DNA of 64,000 nt from Eumeta japonica (Eukaryota > Arthropoda > Insecta > Lepidoptera > Psychidae): NCBI GenBank assembly GCA_005406025.1, contig BGZK01000209.1, forward strand, positions 248,001 to 312,000. Reading direction: 5' to 3'. Position numbers and translations under genes: made by a program. This document shows positions 13,397-28,338 of this stretch, one piece after another; positions within the stretch are counted from its first letter, which is position 1; the number at the start of each line of letters is the position of its first letter. Below the pieces are notes generated by a model. That model made no database searches. It had not been told where the DNA came from and saw nothing but the letters and a program-made list of their open reading frames with translations.

Positions 13397-13465
13397 CTAT
13401 TTGTCATTGTTGTGTGGTGGGCGCTTCGCTAGATGGTGCGGGTGTTGCGGCTGCGCTATACTAAC
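13397..13465 (-). CDS. Dyrk2: Possible alternative 3' extension of Dyrk2 exon D, ending in TAG
   Basis: If the inner donor of exon D is not used, the frame continues for 22 codons after NHLT (VSIAQPQHPHHLAKRPPHNN, then Asp-Lys) and stops at TAG 13397-13399. The next bases, GTTTGT, look like a second donor, so the stop would be the last codon of an exon. If this donor is not used either, an AATAAA signal on the minus strand (plus 13247-13252) lies about 145 bp further on and could end a short transcript. The peptide is His/Pro-rich, so it may be a short isoform tail or intron sequence that happens to be open. I cannot decide without transcript data. Confidence 0.4.
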   Translation of the reverse strand, partial: VSIAQPQHPHHLAKRPPHNNDK

Positions 13466-13634
13466 GGTGAGGTGATTGGCGGGAAGCGCGGCGGGCGCGG
13501 GCACGGACGCGGGCGCGGGCGCAACCGTGGGCGCCTCCTCGTCGTGCGGCGGCCGCGGAAGCCGGCGCCGAAGCCACGCGTGTCGCAGAGCCTGCGCTGG
13601 TGTCATCCGCTTATCGGGATCCCACTCTAAGCAC
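13466..13634 (-). CDS. Dyrk2: Dyrk2 exon D: end of kinase domain and start of C-terminal tail
   Basis: One base completes Arg from exon C, then 56 codons follow with the inner donor. It begins CLEWDPDKRMTPAQALRHAW and continues LRRRLPRPP, which is the last helix of the kinase domain with the invariant Arg of subdomain XI. After that come an acidic patch (HDEEAPT) and an Ala/Pro-rich linker up to NHLT. The acceptor CAG is at 13635-13637. Two donors are possible. The inner one, GTTAGT (13460-13465), gives the coordinates used here and phase 0. The outer one, GTTTGT, leaves the exon extended to 13397 and ending in an in-frame TAG (13397-13399). The kinase part is certain; the 3' boundary is not. 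Confidence 0.9.
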
Positions 13635-15412
13635 CTGTAACGCACAAGAACATATCCCTTTAAATAGATAAATAACAAAAAAAATTGGTAAAACCAAATG
13701 TGCGTGCCTTAAGCGCTCGTGACATACGTATGTTATTTAAATTAGAGGTTTATGATAACATATCAGCTTTTCACCAAAAATCCTCTAATTCATTTTTGAT
13801 TTTCAAATAGTTTTATAGTAAACTTGAATCGAAAAAAGGATAGATAATTCTTTCATATTTATTAGACATCATAATGCAAAATTATATGTGTGGTTTAAGG
13901 CATGATTTTTTCACTTTTAACGAGTTTACTACCGCCATCTGTTGACAATTACAAAAATAAACAACTTCACGTTCAATTATTTTTATAATTGCCAACAGAT
14001 GGTGGTAATAATATAAAACATTCATCTCAACCTCAATTTGAGATATTTAAGGGAAATGACGGATCAAAACATGAATAACTGCCAGTTAAAAAAATCAATT
14101 AAAGCTAATTAGTACTACATCAATCTGTGATTTTCAATACAGTTATTCCCAATCGATTAGTGATTAGATAGAAAAAGAAATTAAGTTTAAAAGTTAAATT
14201 GTTTTTATTTATGGTCGCACCCAATGCATATGGGATTTTCGGGCGACAGTAGAAGCATACCTACGCTAGTGCTTATGGCATGTAAAAGTGCGTGTTTCTT
14301 TTATCAATTGTGCAAGCATATGAATGTGCAGCACACGTATGCACGTCATCGATGTGTTACAATTTGAAAAGGGAATATTGACATAAATTTCTATATTGAA
14401 GAATAATATAATCCAGTAATTAAGGTGTGCGACCTACATAACGTCCCCCTGTCGAATATGGATAACATGGCCGGCCCGTGAAGTTGGTATGTCTTTGAAG
14501 ATATTGGTGAACTGGGGGTTCTTGATGACGTCTACGCCGTCAAAAACAATAATAATTGACATTTTCAATCTGCGCATATACCAGAAAAACTTTAAGGGGT
14601 ACATGGCGGTGAAGTTCGATAACATGTCTTTTGAGTCGCGAATAGCCGTGTTAACTGCTAAGCTATTTCTATCATATAAGCGAATGAAATTACAAAATAT
14701 TTTACACATATTTAAAATACAATTAGATATATCAGTATGCAATCGAAAAACACTAGCTAGAATCTATTTCAAGATATCAGCTTATATAATAGGTCATTAC
14801 ATCTATTCTAATCCAATATGCTTTTAGAACTATTGGATATGAAGGATAATAATTGATATTATTGTACTTGTTTTATGAACACCCTAACATTTTTTCATAC
14901 AGTTACTTAAATTTATTTTAAAATTTGGTGTATTATGTTGAAAAATGTTAGGTGAAAATTATTAATTGCTTCAACAGACTATAATTAGCTGTGTTTATTC
15001 CTTTATTTAACTATTTATCTTTTTAATACTATTTTTTATTTTTAGTTAATTTATTTGGTTATTTAGTATTTTTAGGACAGCAATATTTTTCATTAAATTA
15101 TTTTATTATTCAATTACTCGCTGTATTTATTACAACTAATCAATAAACTTAATACATTTTTTTTCGATACTCCTTTTATCTCATATAATGATAACGTAAA
15201 TATAATCATAAAGTAAAAGCTTGCATTTGCAATGTCTAGAGAATAAAACAATCACTCAATGCACCCATTCCAAAGGTCATCCCTCAACATTAAATTGTTT
15301 CAAAGACAGAAAATTATACTGGATTGAACCCAAAAGTGTTCCGGTATTTTTATTATGTTTTGGTATTTCACTAAACTTAATCACGAACACTAGAAATAAA
15401 TCATGCAAGTAC
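13635..15412 (-). other. Dyrk2: Kinase gene intron C-D
   Basis: 1.8 kb, AT-rich. It contains the foldback at 13930-14007 (separate entry). The overlapping plus and minus open frames around 14.4-14.8 kb have ordinary intron base composition and no recognised domain. Confidence 0.7.
13930..14007. repeat. Foldback with 30 bp arms (27/30 paired), 18 nt loop
   Basis: The left arm 13930-13959 begins TACCGCCATCTGTTG. The right arm 13978-14007 is its reverse complement with three differences. A GCCATCTGTTG core also occurs at about 46654. It may be a decayed inverted-repeat transposon, and it lies in an intron so would be transcribed as a hairpin. Confidence 0.75.
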
Positions 15413-15515
15413 CGTCTGATGAAGTCGATGAAGAACTTGTCCTGACACCCTTTGAGCGCCGTCACGAAGCTTTTGGAGCCCGGCGGCCCGCGCGGCTTGC
15501 CCCTCCGCGACAACC
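15413..15515 (-). CDS. Dyrk2: Dyrk2 exon C: late C-lobe (SRRGKPRGPPGS region)
   Basis: 103 nt. Two bases complete the Gly from exon B, 33 codons follow, and two bases (CG) pass on to exon D to make Arg. It encodes LSRRGKPRGPPGSKSF, then a TALKGCQDKFFIDFIRR-type end. The SRRGK.RGPP motif followed by ALKGC.D..F.DF is diagnostic of class II DYRKs. The acceptor is TTTTGCAG (CAG at 15516-15518) and the donor is GTACTT (15407-15412). A longer open frame running through this exon into both introns is only read-through of the neighbouring sequence. Confidence 0.96.
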
Positions 15516-15806
15516 CTGCAAAACAAACGGCCATACATTCCTTAAAACATAATGTTTTCGTTTGCCGATTAGACAGAAGGGTATTACTAGAAAGTGACGT
15601 CACACTTTAGTATGCCATATGAAATATATGTAAAATTTGTTTTTGGCAAAAGCTAGTGATTTTGTGCTTTTTTAAGCGATTTTGTCTTTGTTAGTATTTT
15701 TAGAGGTTTTATAGTTTAATAAATAAATATAAATACTATATTTCATTATCAGGGAACTACTCTCTATTTGTAAAAAAAATAAGATAAACAAAATCAAATA
15801 ACCAAG

Positions 15807-15830
15807 TAACCTAACCTAACCTAACCTAAT
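15807..15830. repeat. Short interstitial telomere-type run (CCTAA)n
   Basis: Four consecutive CCTAA units, the complement of the insect telomere repeat TTAGG. It is only about 24 bp and sits inside a kinase intron. It may be a chance run, a repaired break, or a trace of a telomere-targeting retrotransposon. Confidence 0.85.
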
Positions 15831-16689
15831 CTGTTATGACTCATAAGTAATTGACTGGATCAAAAAAAATTAATGAGCCAAAAAAATATTTGGATCTTAA
15901 ATATGTACTATTTGTTCTCAATTTTCGTAAATTGATATCTTTTCGATACAAATTTTCCCGATTATTTGGATGTCTACTATTCTTTAGTTGACACCGGACA
16001 TTGTACTATGATTTGTTCAGTGTGAGCATTGTACGATGTTGCTAGACTATACCAAAGTATCGCTACCATTGCAACAAAACGACAAAAATCACTTCCAACA
16101 ACATAAAATGACATCAAACTTAATTTATAACCCTAAAATACCACATTAATTAGGTAAATTGCCACTAAAGCAAACACATTAACCTGATACACGTATATTT
16201 CCGCAGTCCCGCGCCGAGTGAAACATTTACATTCATAAAAAGTGTTATCGTAAGCGTGAAATATTAGCTTATTTTCAGAAGAAGTGTTTAGTATTAAACC
16301 CGACATCAAACACCTACATAATACCATATTTATGGCATGAGATTCTTTATACTTGCAACACAAATATTTATGGTTATCGAAGCCTTCGTGACCAAATCCC
16401 GTATTAATAAAGCACACTTAAGTGCGGTGTTCCATCTTGAGAGCGGAAAAAGTAAGACAGTTACAGTGTTTCACTATAGAAAATAATATGTCTCGCTCTC
16501 ACGCTACTCTTTGGGATCGCGCATCATATGAGTGACATTAATCAGTACGGGCACGAATGAGTGAACACTTGAGGTTTTGGGTTCATCTCCTGATCGGTAA
16601 ATACGTTCATAAACAAATTAGAAATTCTATAGTATCTTATCTTCCGATCTGGTTGTACCGATATACTAGTATCAAGCCTGAGTAATACT

Positions 16690-17110
16690 GTTACTCAGAC
16701 CTGTCACAATTAGCCATGGCCCTGGTGTATCGGTGATGATGATGATGATGATGATCGGCGAAGTATTAAATCTCGTAAAGTCTTAACCGGGTCGGGATGT
16801 TCAGATCATTCCTGGTATTTTGGTGCGATAATGGATGACAGTGCTGCCTTTGAAACTGAACCTGCAATCCCGGGCAAATTGACAAATGGTTATTAATTTA
16901 GGTCGAATTAAACCACTAGCATCGTGTCTCGGAGAGCATGTGCTGACATGCTCTCGTACGTAACGTTCTGGACCGACGGGCTGTCGTCGATCCAGCACGT
17001 TACTACCGCCTTTGTGACAACGGTCATTGACAGCCCACCACCCGCACTGGGTCAGCGTGTGAGATTTAAGATCCGAGCCTTTCAAGCTGAAATAAAAAAA
17101 AATGTGGGAA
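16690..17110. mobile_element. Decayed lepidopteran-type retroelement 3' end fragments
   Basis: A (GAT)n run at about 16735-16754 and, near 17038-17062, the motif CACCCGCACTGGGTCAGCGTG followed by an A-rich end (17091-17103). A variant, CCCGCACTGACCAGCGTGG, recurs near 44482. From memory this CCCGCA.TGG.CCAGCGTGG motif is frequent in 3' ends of moth LINE/SINE copies. Boundaries are approximate and no coding part remains. Confidence 0.45.
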
Positions 17111-19340
17111 GCCTGTTACGATAGGTCGGTGTGCTAAGACTAGATCTAGATGACGTTCTTTCCCGGATCTCGTTGTTCAAGTCATATCGTTGCGGTTAGT
17201 ACAAAAAGGCTGGTTAATACTTTTCAGGGTCTGCAAATCACGTCATATAGCTCTCTTGTATGTTGGGGCGCTACTATAATATTAAACTTGGGTAGTACCT
17301 ACTCTTAAAGAAGTAACTATCAACGTAATAACTCCTAGCGTAACAATTCGTCAATTCACTCCAGAACTGGCTAATACCCATATCCGAATCCGACTGTGCT
17401 AGTACCAGCCCTGGACAATTATCTTACCCAGATCATACTTTTGTTATAATTTTGGTACCATTGGTATACATAGCACAAAAAAAATCTCTAGTTTGAGTAT
17501 TCAGAGACCGGTCGTCCGCGAGTCAGAGTTTCGCTACTGTGAATCTCATGAGGAATTGTTAAGATCCTGTGAAGTACGTTTGTACATAAATTTCAAAATA
17601 TGACTGTATATAATAACTTTCTTAAGCATTAAAAAAAAATTTTAAAAAATAAAATTCTAAAATACGTAATTGAACGGAACATAGTGACAGCACGATTACA
17701 CAATTATATTATCTTGCTTTTGAATTTATATCATTAATTACGGGCTAGAGTACATTTCTCTAAGACCGAACTTTATAAACGCAAGGATCGCATCTCGACT
17801 GCATTCATTCCACTTTCATATTTCTTCCGCCGGAGCCAACTTTCACCGCCGTGCCAAAGTGTAAAAAACCAAAACAGCGTTACGGCCGTCTAAACGTTCA
17901 CGCATGTTTTTTACCATTTACGACAACGTACAAAAGGATCGTTCGTATAGTTCCCGCATTACTTTACACCATACGACATACGCATACAAGAAGATGTCCG
18001 TGCGACATATGTCGACTCCGGCCGTTCGTCGACGCTAATACAGATACGCTGGATCAACACCGACACAGCTACCTAGTCGTGCGCGTGCTGTTGATCGCTT
18101 ACAGTTTGACATTTATTAGGTTTGTTGTGTGTCGAAAAAAGCAAGGGACGAAACTAACATATCATCATGGTATTTACGTCTATAGTCTATAACTACGCCC
18201 AGAACCGACTACACCTATTCCTTGTCGTAATAGACAAACAAAAACCCCCGGATACAAAGTTATTTATGCCTCTACCGTCTTTAATCAGGATCCTGCATTA
18301 ATTCGTATATAAGTAAATTACTCTTATGTAAGTAAATTCTTTTATTTTAAATTCATCTATAAAGATGCAATTTTAATTGCATATTGTAATCTTAAGAAAG
18401 CAAGGTCATCTTTTTTATATTCGAAACAATGAATGACGAAGCTCCTAGATAGCGATGACTGTACCCGCCCTCCGACGGCGCGCTGATGGTCATCGGAGCG
18501 CCGTCATCGTTAATAATCTGGCACGATTCCAGAGCGCCGAGTAACAGGAGACCGAACTTTCACGTCGACATGCAGACACCCAAACAATCCGTGAGTCAGC
18601 GCGATTCGGCAAGATAAAATAAATCGTCACAGAGCGTGACGCCGCGTGACGCGTTTAGACATCGAACTATGACAAATCCTGAAATTCCGTGGGCGTCAAA
18701 GAATTTTATGCATCCGAGTGCAGTTGCACCGTGTCTACATATTCATTTTCGGGGGTGATGTAATATCTAATATTATATTTTCGACTCTCCAAAGGGTGAA
18801 ACGTTTTTCCCAGTAGAGATTAGATCAGACTGACCGTGAGTTTCTGCACTGATGTAACACACGCAGTCAGAAATATTATTCATAATGCTTGTTATAAAAG
18901 TGAGTTGAGAATGTGAAGATCATAAAATATAGGAAACTACTTAAATCATCACATTTTGTAATAGAAAAAAGATAAAAACTACGCTAACAAAACATATTTT
19001 ATATCCATAAGGAATATCGTTTTCTAGGAACAAAATTTACTCTATAAATATCTTTACGAACGAAATATCGAGTTATTCGATAAAAGAGGCAAAACGCGTT
19101 TTGTATATTTCTATGCTGGTAATGATTTTTTTTTATTGATTTGAATAGGAAATTGGTACAAAATCTGCTTTTTGCATATTTGTCAAAATTTTATTATACC
19201 CATGAATATCAAATTTCAAAATTTTTTACAATTCTTTTACAGGCTTAATTTTAATTTACAGATTCTATTTTTAATATTTTTTATTACGTAATAATATGTT
19301 TTAATTTAAACAATAAAAAGCCAAATAATATATTACAAAA

Positions 19341-19354
19341 GAGAGAGAGAGAGA
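19341..19354. repeat. GA microsatellite
   Basis: Seven GA units inside kinase intron B-C. Unremarkable. Confidence 0.9.
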
Positions 19355-19694
19355 GAAAATCGCATGGAAAGGACGTAAAGCTGTTTCGTTACGTTAAGAA
19401 TTCCACCGATCACTATCGCAAGCCGCGATAGGAGTTGAGTTCGTTCCAAATATAATTAGTTAAAGCAGCTCTTGGACACGAAGAACAGTTATAAAAAAAA
19501 AGTAATCTCGTTATCTAACAAACATTTGAAATGTTCAAACCGTTAAAACTTAATTATGTGCTCATGTGTCAACTTTGTTCACTTAAAATTGTTTTTCTGA
19601 GAAAATTGGTATTATGTGTGTTCACGTGATATTAAGGAAGAAATCTATCGATAGAAGCAATTTGGTATGGTGTCGTAATATCATAATGCAATAC

Positions 19695-19880
19695 CTGCGC
19701 TGAGCACGGTGGTGCCGTCGGGCAGCGCGGTGGCGTTGCAGTAGCGCGGCAGGCCCTTACTGCTGATGAAGTTCTTCGACCGTTTGCCTTGCTCGATGAG
19801 CTTCTGCGGGGGCATGCCCAGCAACTCGATGATGCACGCCATTTGATCGCTTTCGTCCTCGCCGGGTAACAGAGGGTATC
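19695..19880 (-). CDS. Dyrk2: Dyrk2 exon B: kinase C-lobe, CMGC-type insert
   Basis: 186 nt. The first two bases complete the Gly codon begun in exon A. It then encodes 61 residues starting [20 protein letters not shown] and ending near the Ala-Gly junction with exon C. The [10 protein letters not shown]...DQ.AC..ELLGMP pattern and the later [13 protein letters not shown] stretch are typical of class II DYRKs and form the region after the F helix, including the CMGC insert. The donor is GTATTG (plus strand 19689-19694) and the acceptor CAG lies at 19881-19883. The phase (1 nt left over) matches exon C exactly. No frameshift or odd codon is seen. Confidence 0.97.
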
Positions 19881-24766
<4,886 letters not shown>

Positions 24767-24935
24767 GTGCAATACAACGCACAAAACTCTGCCGCTCTGA
24801 ATTGCCTGCGAACGATGTACTACGCAGATATACGCTCCTCGAACCTTCCTTTTTCTCCAGCTTTTCTATTTTACGCCAGTGCGATGCTTTCGTGACTAAC
24901 TTCACATCGGCCGAGTTTCGCGCGTTGTACTGTAC
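24767..24935. mobile_element. Inverted-repeat element (MITE-like), copy A
   Basis: About 168 bp bounded by imperfect inverted repeats. The left end begins GTGCAATACAACGCAC and reads into AAAACTC; the right end, reverse complemented, begins GTACAGTACAACGCGC and reads into GAAACTC. The interior shares a long stretch (around TTTTACGCCAGTGCGATG) with copy B at 48982. No transposase is encoded. The overlapping open frames on both strands are by-products. Confidence 0.75.
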
Positions 24936-26969
24936 AAAGCGCAGTCTCCATTACATCCGTCGCCGCGTCGGACATTCTGCGAAGTTTCAACCCGACACGT
25001 AACGAACGGGGCGAAAAGAGCAAAGAACCGACGTAACAATCGCCACATTAACCTTCGGACGTTCAATACTCGTATAATATTTCATGACGACGATGAAAAG
25101 ATTAAGCATAAAACGAAACGTTACAATATCGTAAAGATATCGTCGATGGTTCAGATCAAAGGTCCAAAGGTCACCTTTCGGGGAGCTTCCGTGAGCTGTT
25201 TACCCGCAGGCGCACGCCCGCGTTCTAGAGCGCATTGTAATCGCACGGTCGAAGTATACAAATCGAGTTCGCGTTTACATCGAGTGGCGTTATTTTCGTC
25301 CGGAGTAGTTTAGGAAGGCGTATTACGTTTCTGGTAAAATTATTCGGTATACCGACATTTCGAGTTTCATAGAACCGCTACGTGTTGATCTAATTTAAGC
25401 ACGAACTGCAATCGATGCAATAACATGTTTTGCAGGTGGGCTGTCGAAGCGACGGCCGATTAAGAACCGGACGCTGATTTCACCATACCGCGCTGGTGAA
25501 ACCTAGTAGTAATATTTTTCAAAATAAATCAATAGTTTATAAACAGTACATACAAAAGCCTAGAACATGACTAGGAATATAGAATGTAAAAAACGAAAAA
25601 TTCCAACGACAAAATGAACAATAACACTTCCTATTTCATACACGTTTTTTTAAACATATAATATAACCTACTCCAAAAAAACGCAAAAGTACTGTAAAAC
25701 TTACATTTACGAATTTTATTACATTACACATTTCGTGACACATTTTATGAAATATTGCTCTTACGAGTAATTTTGTTCATAACCTTGCGTTACTACATAA
25801 TCACCCTAATAAATTCTTGTAAAATGGAACCCTCAAAAATTATTGTTAGATATACCCACTATTATAATCCATTAAAACAACTTGTAAAAAAGTACGCCTC
25901 TGCAATGGGGTGACCAAAATCTGATACAGCATACGCTGGACTCTTACTGACGCTCATACCCGGGTTTCACTATTCAAATCGTGTGCTATTCGAGCTCGAT
26001 GGATGAGCAAAGCTTTTGACAGTACGTAATGTACTTAACATAGGATTTGTTAGTATCGTCGTGTGTTATTATAATGTGCATTAGGTATATATAATAAGCT
26101 ACTAAGTAAGCCTATCGCTTCCGAGTTGTCTCGTCGACATCGAACGCCTACTTTGTAGAGTAAATTGACGAGGTGAGCGACTGCATATTAGCTTCGTTGA
26201 CATTTAGCGCTGGCAATGCCACAACAGTATACCTAATACAGATTCCACCACGTAGATGCAAAAATTTCTAATTGAATTCTTTCTAGCACTGGAAAGTTCG
26301 AATGCAGTTTGGTGGAATATCTTATTAAATAGATTTTTATACGTATTACCTTACCTTTTTTTTTTTTTTGCATAAATCACCATAAAACTAATAAATCGTT
26401 GTATATTATAAACTTTTAAGAGTGCCGTATCTCAAAGAAATATGTAAAACTCTTGTAATCAACAATATAATGATAGCGTTGTCTATCAAATTCTATTTTC
26501 TTGAAAATTCTTGAATTCTGTACAAACTACATGTACGCATATTTTGCAATCACTACAACTTTGAAATATATTCGTATAATAAATTTAAAGAACCGTAAAG
26601 TAATCCTATTTTTTTAGCTTTCTACTTGTATCGAATAACGGTTGAGAGAACATGTTCTTACGATGTATTCAATTCAGACATGTTGCTTTTCGATTTACTT
26701 ATACTTAAATATGAACACTTTTTTTACAACCTTTTAGTCAGACAAATAAGGAAGCATTCCGATGGCTTGCAAAAAATTACCATCTTCCACGTCATTTCTG
26801 AAAATACACAATCTAAAATTATAATAAAAATAATAACTATAAAAGGCATACGTATAGATTTATGTAAAAATTATAGAGGACTTTAACGACAACTTTACTA
26901 GCGATGAAAAAATGATTTTGTGTTATAATCAAATTATCTCCGTCACGTGTCGTTACTATCAAATTTCAA
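24936..26969. other. No gene seen; CpG-richer patches
   Basis: Region 24940-25460 is more GC- and CpG-rich than its surroundings without a clear exon. The rest is AT-rich with short open frames only. Confidence 0.4.
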
Positions 26970-27441
26970 TTAAAAAAATTTGGTTGCCTGTAAAGTCGGT
27001 ATACGGGCGAAAGTTTTACGTGACAACGACTTTGAATGGTAAAATCATTTTAATGTGAATATTCATTCGTATAGTAGGAAGAAGGATGAAATAATAGTAA
27101 CAATTTAAAACATTTATTTATACAAAGAATTATATTTAAAACATTAATTTATACAAAGAATCTCGCACTGAATTTCATATTAACAAAATTTTATTTTTAC
27201 CTTTACACATACATACGTATTTATATACAAATATACATACAATAACTTGCAATACATTTGCAAGCTATGCACTACTCTAGTGCAGCGCGCGGCAGACCGA
27301 TCATAGTTGAGTGGGAGAGAGACGCAAGGCATCTGGCGGGCCTCTCTCTCGTTCGGTGACTCATCGTTACGTTACCGAGCGTTACACTTTTTCAAAGTGA
27401 CTCCCAGCCGCAACCTAATTTAAGACGTTGTCACGTCAAAA
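26970..27441. mobile_element. Repeat family R1, copy 1 (about 470 bp)
   Basis: Starts after TTAAAAAAA with TTTGGTTGCCTGTAAAGTCG and ends GACGTTGTCACGTCAAAA. Near-identical by eye to copies at 43187-43660 (inverted) and 47016-47494 (same orientation). A sub-terminal inverted pair is visible: TTTTACGTGACAACGAC near 27014 and, complemented, TTTTGACGTGACAACGTC at the right edge. Inside there is an about 30 bp tandem duplication (TTTAAAACATT.ATTTATACAAAGAAT). No coding capacity, so this is a non-autonomous element. The family name is not known to me. Confidence 0.85.
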
Positions 27442-28269
27442 TTTTGTTACAATTTAATCATATCATTTTTCAGTCTAGAATCTTAAGTTAGTGCATATGA
27501 AAGTGTTCTTATTAAATTTTATTTTAAACTATACTTTTTCTTTCCATGGCGAATAGTTTTTAAAGCCCTACTTCTATTGACGCTTAAAAAAAAAGAATAT
27601 AATTTTAGAATGTCACGAAATGAGTGCGCATTTCAAAAAACAATTTTTATACGCATCAAGTTGGTGACTAAATAAAATAAACTTCTTCGATCGCAAGTCT
27701 CGCGATACAATCGTAATGTGTATAGAAGAGCTCATAGAGCCAGAGCATGCGCACTGTGAGTTGAGTTTGTTGCGTCGCAGCCGTTTTACCAACACTTGTT
27801 TTGCTTTTTGCATACATCATACAAAAACAAGTATGCACATACACATGTATCTATTCAGATGTGATTGATTGTTAACGCTGTGAATAAAGTTTCAATAAAT
27901 TATGTGCATGCAAATTAAACAATAGTTAATCACGCCAAGCGGTATAACTCTTAACGCGTATGTAAGTAGACGTAACTGTAATTTTTTCTTTTTAATTTAT
28001 TGTCATGAGGTGGGAAGCCTTTAATTTCGGTTATGATATACCCATTTGATTCACATTAAATCGTATCTTAGATCACTTTACTAGTGCATCGCAGCACTCT
28101 ACCAATGCTTCGATGTTTCATGTGACAAGGACAGCTAATACTCGTGAATCTGTCTCGCTCATGACCAGTCTTTCTCCAGACGTTCTGATAACGACCAAGG
28201 GTTGACATCCTCCCTTACCCAAAAGCGTGGCCAGGATGTGCGGCCGCGTTCAGAGGCGTCAGCCTTGTA
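27442..28269. other. No gene seen between R1 copy 1 and the hairpin
   Basis: AT-rich sequence with a slightly GC-richer stretch near 28140-28260. No recognised exon or repeat. Confidence 0.4.
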
Positions 28270-28338
28270 GATATTACTTAATATGGTATAGAGGAGAGTT
28301 ACTTGTTGTTACTCATCTATACCATATTAAGTAATATC
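28270..28338. repeat. Perfect hairpin: 23 bp arms, 23 nt loop
   Basis: The left arm 28270-28292 starts GATATTACTTAATATGG and the right arm 28316-28338 is its exact reverse complement; the loop is 28293-28315. Size and geometry resemble a microRNA precursor or a tiny foldback element. The arms are AT-rich, and I do not recognise a known microRNA. Confidence 0.9.

Larger units (their letters stand above)
15516..19694 (-). other. Dyrk2: Kinase gene intron B-C, 4.2 kb with repeat fragments
   Basis: It holds the telomere-like run (15807-15830), retroelement fragments (16690-17110), GA repeats (19341-19354) and a GC-richer patch (18425-18700). No gene recognised. A 113-codon plus-strand frame at 17851-18192 has no domain or coding signature. 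Confidence 0.65.

Noticed and set aside
16735..16754. (GAT)n run as an Asp-repeat coding sequence
   Set aside because: No open frame around it; typical simple repeat next to LINE/SINE ends.
17851..18192. 113-codon plus-strand open frame
   Set aside because: No domain, no codon bias, lies inside a kinase intron; chance frame in a locally GC-neutral stretch.
18425..18580. Minus-strand frame ...LESCQIINDDGAPMTISAPS... as a kinase exon
   Set aside because: Coding-like but lies between exons B and C, which already join in phase; no DYRK similarity. Possibly an old transposon fragment.
26966..27441. R1 as a piggyBac-type (TTAA target) element
   Set aside because: TTAA is next to one end in all three copies but absent from the other end, so no TTAA target duplication is supported.
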